DNA of 64,000 nucleotides. Origin: Diploscapter coronatus. Its lineage: Eukaryota; Nematoda; Chromadorea; Rhabditida; Rhabditidae. The first letter of the stretch is position 1, and every line of letters begins with the position of its first letter. Positions 21,109 through 34,294 of this stretch are shown here, piece by piece. Made by a program: the position numbers and the translations under genes. The stretch spans positions 23,955,201 to 24,019,200 of the forward strand of contig OZ038422.1 of assembly GCA_964036155.1 (NCBI GenBank), written 5' to 3'. The notes under the pieces were generated by a model. The model did not search any database and was not told where the DNA came from. It saw only the letters and a program-made list of their open reading frames with translations.

Positions 21109-21732
21109 ACATCCCACTATCCGTACAACGACTGCGAGTTTTTACAGCGTACTTTGCGTTTAAGCGCGTAGTTCAAATTCATTCAAAGAGAGGGCGAATG
21201 AAAGGGAAGAAAAAGGAGGAGAATTTTGTTGTTTCCAATGACTTTTTAGGAATTTTTTGTTCAAATTCCACAAATTATCAATTTATTGACTGGTTTTGGT
21301 TGGTAAGTCCGAAAAACATACAGATTCGCAGTGGGGTTCGGCTAAGGCGATCGACTCCTGGAATGTCGCCTGAAAACAAGCCAATTTATCTATAAGTTGG
21401 ACAACGTGGAAAGATCAGATGGCTGAGCTGCCGAATACGTCGATGGAGGCCGATGCGATTCAACGAGTCCAGTATTCCTCGTTTTCAAGTAGTTCCTGAA
21501 TTCACTTATAATAGTTTTGCTAGAATACTTTGCACATCTGAGAATGTTCTCTGCTTTACTCGGCTAACTTTCCTATACCTTTTCTTTGTTTTTAAGCCAG
21601 TTTAGACCGATAATCTACCGGATTAAGCCGAGAATGGTCCAGAATGTCCTGCAAATAAAAGATAGTGATATAGTCAGTCGTACTATCTGCTAAATTGCGT
21701 GATACACTGGATGACCGTATTTCTAAAGGAAT
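21109..21732 (+). repeat. Left terminal inverted repeat (624 bp)
   Basis: Begins ACATCCCACTATCCG and ends at GTATTTCTAAAGGAAT. Its match with the right arm stops abruptly there. Confidence 0.85.
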
Positions 21733-22559
21733 ATTTTATGACTAGTTATCACAACTTAACTGTCGCTTTCCATGTGTGAGTCTGTCATCATTCTGACATA
21801 TTTTTTAGTTGAAACCTTAACTTGAGAGCGGAAATTGCGAAAATACCATTTCACAGCAAATGACGATATTGTGAGTAGATTAACATCGTTTTGAGTCCGA
21901 GTCAACTCCCCCCACCTTCGTTTTCAAAGCAAAATCAAACCCATTACATTAGAAAGAACAGTTATCATCACTATTTTATCATTTTTTTTTTAAATAAAAT
22001 TATCTTTAAAGCTATCAATTTTTCGTTATATTTAAGGGAATATCAGTAAAAACCAAAGTCTTAACAAAGGGGTATAAAAACAGGGATCCTCAAATCGGGC
22101 TAATTTTCACATATGAGTGAATGTTAGTAAAACAGTTTCAAGAAAAAGATGCGGACCATAGATCCTCAGATTTGGCTGGTTTTCACATATATAGTACAGT
22201 TTTTCACGCTGATCATCATTATGTGATTTGTTTTTCAGAGAAAAATTATCGCATGCAGGATTACGGTAGCTCGAACGTTTTCTAGATCAGACTTCGGAAA
22301 AAATCATAACTTTCTTATTTCTGAATCAAATCGAACGCAGTTTTCAGTATTGAATAGCCTACGAAAAACTCTACAAATAATGTAACTGCGACCACCTTCT
22401 ACGATCAATAATTTTCCGCCAAAAAATTCATTTCCGAAAATGCGACCTTGGCCAGCTGCAGTTTTTCGCGATTTTGACTCTATCGATAGGAAGAAAAGCC
22501 TGATGGAAATCATCTTATTTGAAAGCTCACTCAATTCCATGTAAAATGATATAGATTTT

Positions 22560-24650
22560 GTGAAAAAGATGGAGGATCCTGGGGCGAAAAACTCCTCGAA
22601 TGCGTAAAACTAGGATGATTTTTATGGAAGGAAAAGTTTAAAAATTCATAACTTTAATATTTCTGTACCAAAGTCAGTCATTCTTTTTTTATTCGACAGA
22701 TACTTATCTCTAGTTTATTAGACATCAAAAAATAATTTTTTTGAATACCAATTTCTGCGAAAATGCGCACTTTTCGCATCTTGACTTCGTACTTTTCGAC
22801 CCGTACTATGTTTACGCGTAAATGACATCGGAAAAATTCGTCCTTCTAGTATATTGTGTAGATGGACATGGCGAACAATCTTGTTCAAGGACCGATCCTG
22901 GATTCATTACCGTTGGAGCTCCAGAATTTTTTGAAGTGCGATGGCCAAATCCAGTATAATGCTTTTTTGACGAAAATTTTCAAAAAATCATAACTTTTTT
23001 ATTTCTAAACCAAATTTCATGATTATTCTTTTATTTTATAGATCTTGAATAGGAGAATAAAGTAAAAATAAAAATAGAATTTTGGAATATTATTTTTGAC
23101 GGGTAAAATTTACCCGAAATTACCCCATATACCCGTACTGGGTTTACAGGTAAGTGACGTTGGAAAAATCTGTCCTTCCAGTATGTTGCGTAGAATGATA
23201 CGACGAACAACTTTCGTCGTTGGACCAACCTCAGAATCATTACCGTTAGGGCTCTAGAATTTTTTGAAGTACGACGATCAAATTCAGCAAAATGATTTTT
23301 TGGCAGTAATTTTTAAAAAATCATATCTCCCTATGTACTTGGAAAATTTTCAGAATTATTTTTTTATTTTGCAGATATTGAGCAGGAGAATAATCTAAAA
23401 GTAGCAAGAAATTTTTTGAAAATTAATTTTGGCGGGTAAGAGCTACCCGAAGATACCCTATATACCCGTACTACCTATACGCGTAAATGACGTTGGAAAA
23501 ATCCGTCCTTTCGATATGTTGTACAGATGGACATGGTGAACAACTTTTGTTCCAGGACTTAGGTCGGATTCACATCGGTATGAGCTCCAGAATTTTTTGA
23601 AGTTCAACGACCAAATTCAGCATAATGCTTTTTTGGTGAAAATTTTCAAAAAATCATATCTCCCTGTGTGTGCACATTCTAGAATAAGTTCTGGAACAAA
23701 AGTTAATCAACTTGAAGAGCTCTATAAGATTTCATAGAAAATTTCGATATTAACTCACATTACCCTTGTAAACTCAGTATGAGTATATAGGGTAACTTTG
23801 GATAACTTTTTTCCGCCAAAATTAATTTCTAAAAATTTTCTTGTTATTTTTACTTTATTCTCCTACTCAATATCTACAAAATAAAAAAATAATCATGAAA
23901 TTTGGCCTGATACACAGAAAGATATTAATTTTTGAAATTTACTGTCAAAACTGCACTTTGCAATAGTTGATCGTCGTACTTCAAAAAATTCTAGAGCCCT
24001 AACGGTAATGATTCAGGAGTTGCTCCAACGACGAAAGTTGTTCGTTATGTCCATCTACACAACATACTGGAAGGATAAATTTTCCCAACGCCATTTACCC
24101 GTAAACACAGTACGGGTATATAGGGTAATTTTGGGTAACTTTTACCCACCAAAAATAATTTATAAAAAATATATTTTTATTTTTATCATATTCTCCTCGA
24201 CAAGATCTACAAAATGAAAAAAGAATTATTCAGTTTGGTCTGATACACAGGAAGTTATGAATTTTTCAAAATTTGTATTAAAAAAGCATTATACTGGATT
24301 TGGCCATCGCACTTCAAAAAATTCTGGAGCTCCAACGGTAAAAAATTCGAGGTTGGCCCTGAAATGAAAGTTGTTCAGCATGTCATTCTACACAACATAC
24401 TAAGAGGAAATTTTTTTCCAACGTCATTTACGCGTATAGGTAGTACGGATCGAAAAGTCCGTAATCAAGACGTGAAAAGTGCGCATTTTCGCAGAAATTG
24501 GTATTCAAAAAAATTATTTTTTGATGTCTGATAAACTAGATATTCATCTTAATCAAACAAAAAAAGAATTATCGAATTTGGCTTAGAATTATGGAAGTTA
24601 TGAATTTTTGAGATCAAACTAGACAAAAATGAGCCATGACAACTCTTTGA
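22560..24650. repeat. Mirror-arranged tandem repeats with a period of about 330 bp
   Basis: Forward copies of the phrase containing cagaattttttgaag recur near 22922, 23255 and 23588, about 333 bp apart. Reverse copies (cttcaaaaaattct) recur near 23991 and 24315. Each unit also carries the word acgggtatat-aggg-taa and ttcgtcgttgga/tccaacgacgaa. The switch of orientation is near 23750, so the array is a palindrome of diverged tandem units. Confidence 0.65.
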
Positions 24651-25294
24651 AGAAGTCAAATTTCTCCTCAAGCGGACAGTCTATAGAGAAACGGTCAAGT
24701 GTTTCAGAAACTAGAAGACCTGGGCTACTTCCCGGTATAAATAACTCACGGAATCTAAGGCTTTTAAAAAGTTAAAAATTAAAATAAACAAAAATTCAAT
24801 ATGACATTTTCCATATGTTTCACTATGTCCATCATAACTTTCTTATTCGGTGTCATTTCGACGAGGTCTTTTCAGAATTGTGTTCAGCTGGTCTTTGCGA
24901 GCATTTTGATACTAAAGTTGAATTTTTCCCATGCCGAATAACGAAAATATCATTTTCCTGAACTACCGGATGCGGACCTTCTGGAACAAGCAGAACAAGT
25001 GGTCGGATCAGGTTTTAACCGTCAGATTCATAATCAGCGTGGTCAAAAACCCCCAGGAACAACAAATCAGCTCGAAATTTGAGGATCGACTTCTTGGGTA
25101 CCACCCCATATTCGATTCTTACGAAGAACGTGTCATAAATGAATGCCGCTGTCTATTTGCCCAAATAACGTCATAAAAGTTTAAGATACTGGTAATATCG
25201 ATGCTTTATAGTGTTAAACGATGATTTGGCATAACTTACTAGCCTTTTTGTTGATCAAAATGCTTTCAGTAACAAAGTATCTACAGCTCAAAAC

Positions 25295-25918
25295 ATTCCT
25301 TTAGAAATACGGTCATCCAGTGTATCACGCAATTTAGCAGATAGTACGACTGACTATATCACTATCTTTTATTTGCAGGACATTCTGGACCATTCTCGGC
25401 TTAATCCGGTAGATTATCGGTCTAAACTGGCTTAAAAACAAAGAAAAGGTATAGGAAAGTTAGCCGAGTAAAGCAGAGAACATTCTCAGATGTGCAAAGT
25501 ATTCTAGCAAAACTATTATAAGTGAATTCAGGAACTACTTGAAAACGAGGAATACTGGACTCGTTGAATCGCATCGGCCTCCATCGACGTATTCGGCAGC
25601 TCAGCCATCTGATCTTTCCACGTTGTCCAACTTATAGATAAATTGGCTTGTTTTCAGGCGACATTCCAGGAGTCGATCGCCTTAGCCGAACCCCACTGCG
25701 AATCTGTATGTTTTTCGGACTTACCAACCAAAACCAGTCAATAAATTGATAATTTGTGGAATTTGAACAAAAAATTCCTAAAAAGTCATTGGAAACAACA
25801 AAATTCTCCTCCTTTTTCTTCCCTTTCATTCGCCCTCTCTTTGAATGAATTTGAACTACGCGCTTAAACGCAAAGTACGCTGTAAAAACTCGCAGTCGTT
25901 GTACGGATAGTGGGATGT
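25295..25918 (-). repeat. Right terminal inverted repeat (624 bp)
   Basis: Reverse complement of 21109-21732. The outer end is followed directly by the second TTGCATGAC at 25919-25927. Confidence 0.85.
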
Positions 25919-25927
25919 TTGCATGAC

Positions 25928-26076
25928 TTTCAAAGTTCGACCGCCCACTTTCAAAAATGATCTTTCCGAATCATCGTTAATTTTGCCCAATTATCGCGCT
26001 AATTACTCAATTAATTAGGTAGTTATCCTCTCCGACTAGTTTGCTAATTGGTCTGAAGAAGTTTGAAGACGGGGAG
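25928..26076 (+). promoter_or_regulatory. DBF4 5' flank left between the transposon and the start codon
   Basis: About 150 bases separate the target duplication from the inferred DBF4 ATG at 26077. The stretch has GATCTTTCCGAATC and repeated TAATTA words. Whatever proximal promoter DBF4 uses must lie here or within the element. Confidence 0.4.
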
Positions 26077-28701
26077 ATGCTTAGCAAGTCGAGGAAACGG
26101 CCGCTCACCATCGATATGGGCGCCAATTTGGCAGCTGGCGACACGTCAGGTAATCAATTTAACTGACCAACTAAGTCGATAATTAACTAGCTAATTAACA
26201 TATTGTCTCTAGTAATTATCTCGAAAGAGCTATAAATATTACCGGAAAAATAGCAAATCTACCTGAAAGGGCTTAGATAATTATTTCTTCTTTTCTATTT
26301 AATTGCCTAATTATCTTGGTTTTCAGTCGGGAAGCGTCCAAATTCATCGGTAGTTCCTCATTCGAACTCGTCGAATTCGCGCATCGTCTATATGGCAAAG
26401 CCGCTCGTGGTGAGGATTTTGTAAATTAAAAAAAAACATTTTTGAAGAAAAAGCATAAAAGACTAAAGAATGGGTATGGTTCCTGAAAATAAAAAAAAAT
26501 TCAGGGCCGCAGCTACATTCTGGATCTGGAGGATCGGAAGGAGTACACGCAGCTGGCCGCGGAAATCACCAAAATGGGCGGCAACATCGTCGATTCCATC
26601 AACAGTCAGGTTAGACTTCATTCTTATGATTTTTAAGTTATAACAAATTTTCATGATACGCAAAGCTTTGAATTTTATGAGTCCCAATCCATACAAATAG
26701 GATAAGTATGAATTGGCAGGGTTTTCACACCATTTTATATAGCTTCAATTTTTAAATTATGATCTTTTCGGACTTTATCACGAATACAGTATTTTGAGAA
26801 GGATAGAGGAATTTCAGAACGGCAAAGACCGCGTGACTCTGATTTCGGACCATCGATCTGCAGAAAGACTGGAGCGAGCGACGACGAGCATAGACAAACC
26901 TGCGGAGAAACTCGCCCCGGCCACGCTCAAGGCCCTGCCTATACTCCTCAGACAGGCACACAATTCCAATATTAAGGTATGATTAAGAAAAAAAACAATT
27001 TTAGAATTTCTATATTTGCAATCTATCTTTCACATTTTGGCAACTAGGAAATCGCGATTCCACGAGACACGAGAGATGAAGAAATGGTGTGGGAAAAAAT
27101 CCTACCCTACCATCCCCTATACTATTTTGCTTGCGTCTCATGTTCCGATGTCTCATGGTTTCCAAATAATTCGCATTATTTCGAACTTCTATGATATGGA
27201 AATTAGCAAAAAGTTTATGAAATATTTAAAAAATTGATTGTTTTCTTATTTTGGCTCATTTTCAGGTCCGTACTCTGAACAATTTCAAGATCTATCTGAA
27301 AATGGTGAAGACCCGACTGGCGACATCGATTTCGGTGACAAACGCCCCGCAAAAAGTCAATCCGAGAAAGTCGCTGCTCTTAAATTTGGTAGGGTTTTTC
27401 TATTTTTCGAAGTTCAACATTTTATTCTTTTACAATTTTTAGAATGACTCGATTGGGTCCCAAAAGAAGGAGAAAAAGTTGCGGTCGCCGTTCCTGAAAA
27501 TCGAAGACGCTTGTCAGTCCTATTGCCCTATTTACAAGGTTTGAAAATTTTGAAAGATATTGAAATTCTTGCCTTTTGTTGAAAAATACCATTTTCAATT
27601 TTTTGTTCAGCAATTCTCGTCCAAAGACAACTACCGTACACTCTATGTGGGTCTGGAATACGGTAATTCGCTCTTTCACAAGGCGAGCAGAGAGCAGATG
27701 GAAAGGCGTCAGGTACTTTAATTGTATATCAAGCTGCTTTTGTTATTCTTTATCATTGAATTAGGAACTTTTTTCTCGATATGTGTTGAAACAGTAAAAT
27801 AAAGCCAGCTGAAATATTTTTTAAATTTTCAGCGGGAAGAAATGGCAGCGAAGGAAATCGCCGAGGACGGAATGATCATTCCCAACAACAATCAGAGGCG
27901 GCTCACTACTACTGTAGGTTTCAAAAAGATTTTATGTAGAGAATTCCGATTTCGAAAATATTAGAATCTTTTATTCTAAAAACATTTATTTTTCAGAAAC
28001 AAAAGGCAGGCGGATACTGCGAGATTTGCGGCACCAAGTACGAGGAGGATTTGAGATTGGTAAAATTTTGAGACTGAAAAAATAATTATTAAATTTCAAT
28101 TTACAATAGATAATAAGTTTTTTTACCTTTGCAAAACTTTTCAGCACTACAAATCGCGCGACCACATGACTCGCGTTTTACAGCCGGGATTCTACGACGA
28201 GGTCGATGGAATGCTCGGATCTTACGTCCAGGAAATCAACGTGGGGGATTTTTTGAAACCTATAATTTTACAAAACGCAAAATTCCAGTGCCCACATTTC
28301 GCACCGATATCGTGGAAAACTGGTCCGCCTGGGTTGAAAAATCAGGTTAGAAAATCCCACTTTACAGAATATAAAACTCTAAGCCTATTTTGTCTTTTTA
28401 ATTGAAAATAGGTACAAGTTTTTGCTTATATTGTGGTATTTGATTTAAACTTAAAAATGCCATTTTTCATCATTCAAATAGAAAATTCGAAAAAGGCCAA
28501 ATTCATCATGATTTTTCCTTTAACTTTCAGATTAAAAGGCGATCTGACAGCATATCGTCGAGTTCTTCCCGCACCAGTTCGTCTAAGCGATCCTCCGACT
28601 GCATGCTGCCCGCTATCATCGACTCCTACGACGTCTCCAGCGAGCCCCGATTCATGTTCTCCGACCGCGACCAAGGCAACCCCGACCTCATCTTCTATTG
28701 A
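26077..28701 (+). CDS. dbf-4: DBF4, regulatory subunit of CDC7 kinase
   Basis: Activates CDC7 to phosphorylate the MCM helicase at replication origins. Exons 26077-26149, 26327-26409, 26505-26609, 26818-26976, 27266-27388, 27443-27538, 27611-27712, 27833-27913, 27997-28059, 28145-28345, 28531-28701. They total 1257 nt, 418 residues. Motif N/BRCT-like: KPLVGRSYILDLEDRKEY then MGGNIVDSINSQ then VTLISDHRS. Motif M: RSPFLKIEDACQSYCPIYKQF. Motif C zinc finger: YCEICGTKYEEDLRLHYKSRDH, with Cys2 and two His. C-terminal Ser-rich tail SISSSSRTSSSKRSS. Exon 10 contains a 48-nt in-frame stretch (28241-28288) with GT and AG ends that could be spliced out. The start codon choice is tentative, because a further 5' exon cannot be excluded. 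Confidence 0.92.
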
Positions 28702-30819
28702 ACAATGGGAGAGGTAGGAATTTTGGAACCGTATTAAAGTTGGAACGAACTTGTGAAAGATACTCAAGATTTTGAATTAGTGACAAGAGATAGAGAAAAT
28801 CTTTTGTGATAAATTGTGAAATTTATTTTGATAAAGGTTATTTCTTACAAGTTTGTTTGAAAACCAACGTTTCGATATTTTGGAAATCATACAAGGTTCT
28901 CCTTTCAAATTTCCTCTTATTTGTTTTTAGATGTTTCAATCTTCCAATATTACTTTTCTTTTTAGGTTTATTAAAATTAATTTCAATTTCTGATTTACCC
29001 AAATCCGGTTTAATGAAAACGAGTCTGATTTTTAATAACCCCTTCCTCAATTAACTAGCGACCAATTTTCATCGTTGCTAAATTTTATTTTTACTGTTTT
29101 CTCAGGGGTCGTGCTAATTATTTGAAAATGGTTTAGGGTATTTGTTGCCAAAATTTTGGCGACCTAGTAATCCCGTTAATTTGAATGTTGTTTTTCTTTC
29201 TTTTGTAATTTATCACTGTTGGTATTTTGAATGGGTGTATCAAGGCTCAGTAGGAAACGTGAATTTTTCATCTCAAGTTCATATTTATGAAATTGTTTCT
29301 GGCGGGAAATTGACTTCTTTGCCTTTCGTCTACTGTTCTTCAAAGAAGGCAAAATTTGCGCTTTCTTTAAATTGGTTAAGCTCTAACTTTCTAACGCGTT
29401 TTTCATCGTAATGAAATTCGTCAGGGTTCAAAGCTTTTTTTTTTTAATTATTTTTGCCGTACCCGATTTTGTATGGCTATAATGTTGTTAAGCCGAGTGA
29501 AGTTGTATTTCTTATTGAAGTTGTTTTCTTTCGAAAGCTCTATTCTCTCCGAAATCAAGTAAATAAATGAATTTTCAGAATACATTCTAGACGATCTCAG
29601 CGTGAAAATCACTAAAAGCACGAGTTAATGCCATCTCATTCGCATGCTCTTTCATGATAATACCTCTAATTCGTCATTTTCAAAATTTGCCACTTAAGAG
29701 TCATGACATCATAAACATGATCTCACTTGAGTAATTATCCCTACTTGCACTATCGAATCTTGATTCAAACGCTTCCTGGATCTGGGCATCGAATTGTTCA
29801 CAAATAAAACTTTATTAGTCGCTATTATTTCATCTGGAAATAACACTTTACATTATGAGTACCATAGCACCAATATCTATTGATGCGCGTTTACCTAAAA
29901 ATATGGATAGAGATCAGGAAAATAATCAAAATCGAAAAGAAAAAGTCATTTTTGAAAGAAAGAAATAATTACTTTTCCAAAAATGACGAGAAAATACCGA
30001 TATGTAGAGCCAAATTAGACACAGAATTAGCGGAATGCATTGGTATAGAAAAAAATGAATAAAGTGATCAGAATTTTTAGAAGAAAATTGCGAACCACTT
30101 TATGATCACAAACGTATAAAAATCGAAGCGATAATTATGCAGGAAAGTAGACTAGAAAAAAGTACCATTTACCATAGAAGTTTTGTATAGACACTAAATT
30201 ATTAAATATTTTTAGAAAAAATCTAGATATGCAAAAAAAAAAAGAATTGTGTGACTGTTTATTTCGTTATGTATGCGAGTTGAGAGGCAAAAAATGATTG
30301 AAACTTTCAAGACTTTTGGAACGATAAATTCGAAAATCATCATGACGTTTGCAAAATTTCTGAGAAAAAACCAAACCGCGCTATTTCTATCGACAAAAAT
30401 AACGGAATTATAGTATTTTCTTTAAATTGACGACCTGCTCTGAAAGATAGTCGGGAAAAACAGGCTGAGTTGAGCTTGGTTTGATTTTTTGTTGCAGATG
30501 GAATTTGTAGGGATGGTCGGATAGTCCAATGATAGTGACTTGGCGATTTAGTCCTAAAATTTGAATAATTAGTAGTAAAATCTCTAATCGATGCGACTAG
30601 CTCAAGTTTTTTTTTTCAATTTAAAGAAATTTCACTTTCAAAGATGATCTATTCACATATTATTTCATCGTTACCATTCTATCTTTCCTAAATTTTCCTT
30701 CCGACTAAATAAAAATTTCAACTTTTCTAAAACTGTACAACTTATAATAGAAGATCACGGTTTTCTATTTTCATTATCATTCAAGGGGGGTTTTTATGAG
30801 CTTTAAATCCATACCTCTT
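28702..30819. other. 2.1-kb intergenic region between DBF4 and cytochrome b561 genes (convergent)
   Basis: AATAAA at 29562 may end the DBF4 transcript. Runs of A or T, no coherent exon series on either strand. Confidence 0.45.
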
Positions 30820-32667
30820 CTAATCCTGCATGGAGTGGTGACTCATGCTGCTGGTCAAGTGATGGAGCTGTTCTTCCTCGGGCAGAGGCTGTCTGCGCCA
30901 TCGTGGGTTGGCCACGAGCAGCAGCACGCAGATGGTGTAGAGGAACGAGAACACGCCCACGAAGTTCGACACAAGTTGCTTGCCACACATCTCTCCATGC
31001 TGCGTCCAGCAACTAAAAAAGACGATTTTGAGTTTAACAAACTCGAAAGTTGACACAATTCTCGAGATCTACTTTTAGATTCTCATATAACATTTTTCTT
31101 CGCTAAAAGAGAGATATGGCCAGGGAAGATTGAAATAAAATAGAACTTTTTGGACTGATTTGTGATTTAGTCTTTTATTTTTCTTTTTGCAAATCAAATT
31201 GGAGAAATAAGACTAGAAATGCCTACCTATTTTTCCAAGCGGCGCGCTCAGCGATGCCCATTCCGACGGCGACTGAGGCGAACATGAAAATGAGCAGGCC
31301 CGCCAGTTGGTGGAAGGGCATTATCTGAAAAGATCAAGCGATTATTTGTTTCCGAATATTTCGTAGGTTAATCAATGAATTTTAGCTCTAATCAATTCAT
31401 TCCAAATGTTCTATTTAAAAATCTACAAATTTCTCACCAATTGTCTCATTGGCACAGGCAGTCCGGGGAAGTAGAATGAGATGAATCCGACGATGTACTG
31501 AAATAGAGATCGTTGTCATTTGTCAAAATGTCAAGTGCGCAATTGTCATTCCTTAATTATCAAATTGCCACTACTCACATTAGCCCAGAAGAGAACGACG
31601 ACTGTCATGCCGACCCACGAGTGCACCGAGTACATGTTGACGATTGGGCTGGGTTTGCCTGCAATTCAGCAAAATCATCAACAATAAGCATGAAATATAT
31701 CTCATCGGGAGTAAGGTTTTCGCGAAGAAATATAAAAATTGGCCAATGTTCAAATATTATCAATTCTACTTTCACGTTTTCAGGATTACTGATTTAAGAA
31801 AATAGTTTTCTACAAATACCTTCTTCATCGCGGTTCAGATTGTGATTATCGAATACGGCCTTGAGCGCGAGCACCATGAAGACTAGTACCTAGAAATAAT
31901 AAGTGAAAGAAAATATTCAAATAAAAAATACCATAGTGTGTAAAACGACGTGCAGCGTCTTAGTGAACTTCTTGCGCTCATTGCGGAACACGCGGTACAC
32001 CAGCAGCGACTCGCCGTACAAGAATACCTGGAATGTAAGAAAAATGGTTCCCCTTTAAGCAATACATTTTTTTCATTCTTGAAGTTTTTTTTATCTAATG
32101 AATAAGTTTAAAATTCGGCTATTTTTGAAAGAAAAATGATAAAAAGGCTGTTAATAAGATATTTTCTTTCGGAAATATGCATTTTAAACTATCTTACCAT
32201 TCCCATAACCATGAATGTGGGATGATAGTTGAACTCCCTGCTGGGGTCCTCGGACCACGCGAAGCCGTTCTCGTAGCTGCCCATCCATATCGCCACTAGA
32301 AGCACAGCTAGGACACCTGCAAAATTTGAACTTGAAAGAATTGGAACTCAGAAACCAGAATTCAAGCCATCTAAGTTTCTAGAATGATCTATGGAATACA
32401 AATAGGATAATTTGGCTTCCTGTATTTTTTTTTTCAATTTACCATGACCACCATTTGTCGAGTTTATCAGCTCTTTTTCTTGTTTCTACACTTCTTAACC
32501 TCAAGATCTGGTGAGTTTTACAGGAAGTCGAATAATTTAGGATTTTTTTTATTTACATGAAAATGTCACGTACCGCATCCTTGTGAAATGCATAAGAGAA
32601 TGTTGAAGACGCGAATGGACTGATCCTCTCTGAGCAGCTGGAAGTTCGGGTCGAAAAGGATCGTCAT
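30820..32667 (-). CDS. Cytochrome b561 family transmembrane ascorbate-dependent oxidoreductase
   Basis: Carries electrons across a membrane from ascorbate through two haems. Exons in order: 32574-32667, 32198-32316, 31932-32027, 31820-31889, 31579-31658, 31438-31497, 31227-31324, 30820-31012. They total 810 nt, 269 residues. Six hydrophobic helices are visible. Haem-ligand regions typical of the family are seen: [12 protein letters not shown] (His), [10 protein letters not shown] (His), [11 protein letters not shown] (His), and [12 protein letters not shown] (His). The C-terminal tail after the last helix is hydrophilic ([12 protein letters not shown], then His-rich). The 5' flank is purine-rich on the plus strand. 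Whether it resides in the plasma membrane, vesicles or lysosomes is not shown by the sequence. Confidence 0.93.
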
Positions 32668-34294
32668 CTTCTAAAGAATAGAAAATCAAGACCATTTCAT
32701 GAAAATTAAAGAAAACATGGAATTGATCAATAGAAGACGAAGGAAAATCAGCAAAATCCAAGGGGTCAAGAGCCAATATTGTCGAATTTATATAAGATTC
32801 AATAACAAGAAAAAGAATAAGGAAATCGTGATCATTCAGAATTTCTAGAAAATTTGGCACAAATGCCTCTGAAGCTGGAAATTTGAAAAGTGAACACCAC
32901 TGCCCAGGTAGTGAATGCTGCAGAATAATGAACTTGTTTGTTATTCGGGTGATGTATTTTTACGCTGCCCCTCTAAAGTGCTATTGAATTCTGACCGAGA
33001 AAGGGAAAGGTAGGGAAAAGGAGGGTCTGCTTGCTAAATTTTGCCGCTCTTTACTCGCCTATTCGCCCAATTTTCGATTGCAATTTGATGGAGAGAACCG
33101 GCGAAAAACGAAGAATGGTCAAACCAGAACGTTTTTTCGTCAACAGAGTAAAAATGAAACCTCTAAATTTAGGTAAAATTATAAATATTCTGTAAAAGTA
33201 GGGGCTATTTCGAGATATTTTGTAAAGTTCACCATCAACAGTTTGATCTCGATAGAATGTATTTGAAGGAGGAGATGCAAGATATAAATATTCGGACGAA
33301 AAACTCAAATAGTGACGGAAGAATGATATCTGTACTTGATAAAGTAGAGTATTTTAGAAGCTTTAGATGAATTCTACCAAACAGGAAAACGAGATGCCTG
33401 GGGCTAAATAGGGAAATAGCAAAAGGGAACGAGAGAGCGAAGAGATAAAATGGAAAAAGCGTATTCAGCTCGGGAAGAAAAGAGAGGCCAGTGTGAGAAT
33501 GACGGAAAATTCGATACCGAAATGGGGGCTAAATAACGCGAAAATAGAGAGGAAAAGAGGGGAAGATAGAGAAATGTGAATACTAATGAAAGAAATGAGA
33601 ATGGATAATTTGAAAAATCAGTAATTTCCTTTATAAGCATGTGAAAATCTTCAACATTTTCATGTATCCGACGCGCAAAAACTTTTCGTGAAAAATGCGC
33701 GCAAATAGCTTGTGAAATTGTAGACATGGTTCTTCCGACAGTAAAAAAGATATAATTTCCTAAAATTTCAAGGAAATTCTAAAATATTTTTAGAGAACAA
33801 AAAACATAGAAAGAGGCTTCACAACTGAAATGAAGATATGGAAATAGGAAAACTTGTTTGACTGGGAGTAAAGAAAATTGTCACTTGCAGTGAGTGATGA
33901 GAAAGAAAGAGTAATTGAATAGAGAGAGAAAGGTAATAAAGAAATGATACAAATGAGAAAAAAAGTTATCTAATGATTACTCAATTGAGCGTCAGAATTC
34001 GCTGGTAATTTCAGACTAGCGTGATTTTTACAAAGAAATCTGATTCACTGAGAAGAGATTGAGGAATGATGTCAGACATTCAAAACATTTTGAGATTGGA
34101 AAAAGACGCGGATTTATGAAAGATCATAGAAAACGGCACGATAAATTCACGAATTCGATAGACTTTGAAGGTATTTAGCGATATTTAACGACTTCTTGGT
34201 CATAGAAAGAAATTAACTACTTGAATCAATTTATTCAGATTTAAAAGACCCGAGGAAATAGTGAGATTTAAAATATCCTGTTTTTTATACAAAA
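32668..34294. other. 1.6-kb region upstream of cytochrome b561: long purine tract, no gene
   Basis: Plus strand 33360-33620 is strongly A/G-rich with repeated aaatagc/aaataacgcg words. 33840-33980 is again gaaagagag-rich. On the b561 coding strand these are pyrimidine tracts with GCTATTT. No coherent exons. Confidence 0.45.

Larger units (their letters stand above)
21109..25918. mobile_element. 4810-bp DNA transposon-like element with 624-bp terminal inverted repeats (Mutator/MULE-like)
   Basis: The left arm 21109-21732 and right arm 25295-25918 are inverted copies of equal length with no difference that I could find by eye. Even the incidental 65-codon frame in each arm is identical. The ends read ACATCCCACTATCCG. 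A 9-bp direct duplication flanks it. Long inverted repeats plus 9-bp duplications are typical of Mutator-like elements. No transposase is recognised: the interior holds diverged tandem repeats (22560-24650) and one 81-codon open frame (24931-25176) of unknown meaning. It is therefore probably non-autonomous and, given the matching arms, recently inserted or recently homogenised. Confidence 0.85.

Noticed and set aside
21198..21395. 65-codon frame present identically at 25632-25829 on the other strand
   Set aside because: It lies in the terminal inverted repeat arms. Its identity reflects arm identity, not protein selection, and no family is recognised.
28702..30819. Search for a gene between DBF4 and cytochrome b561
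   Set aside because: Only short frames in AT-rich sequence with no consistent splice series on either strand.
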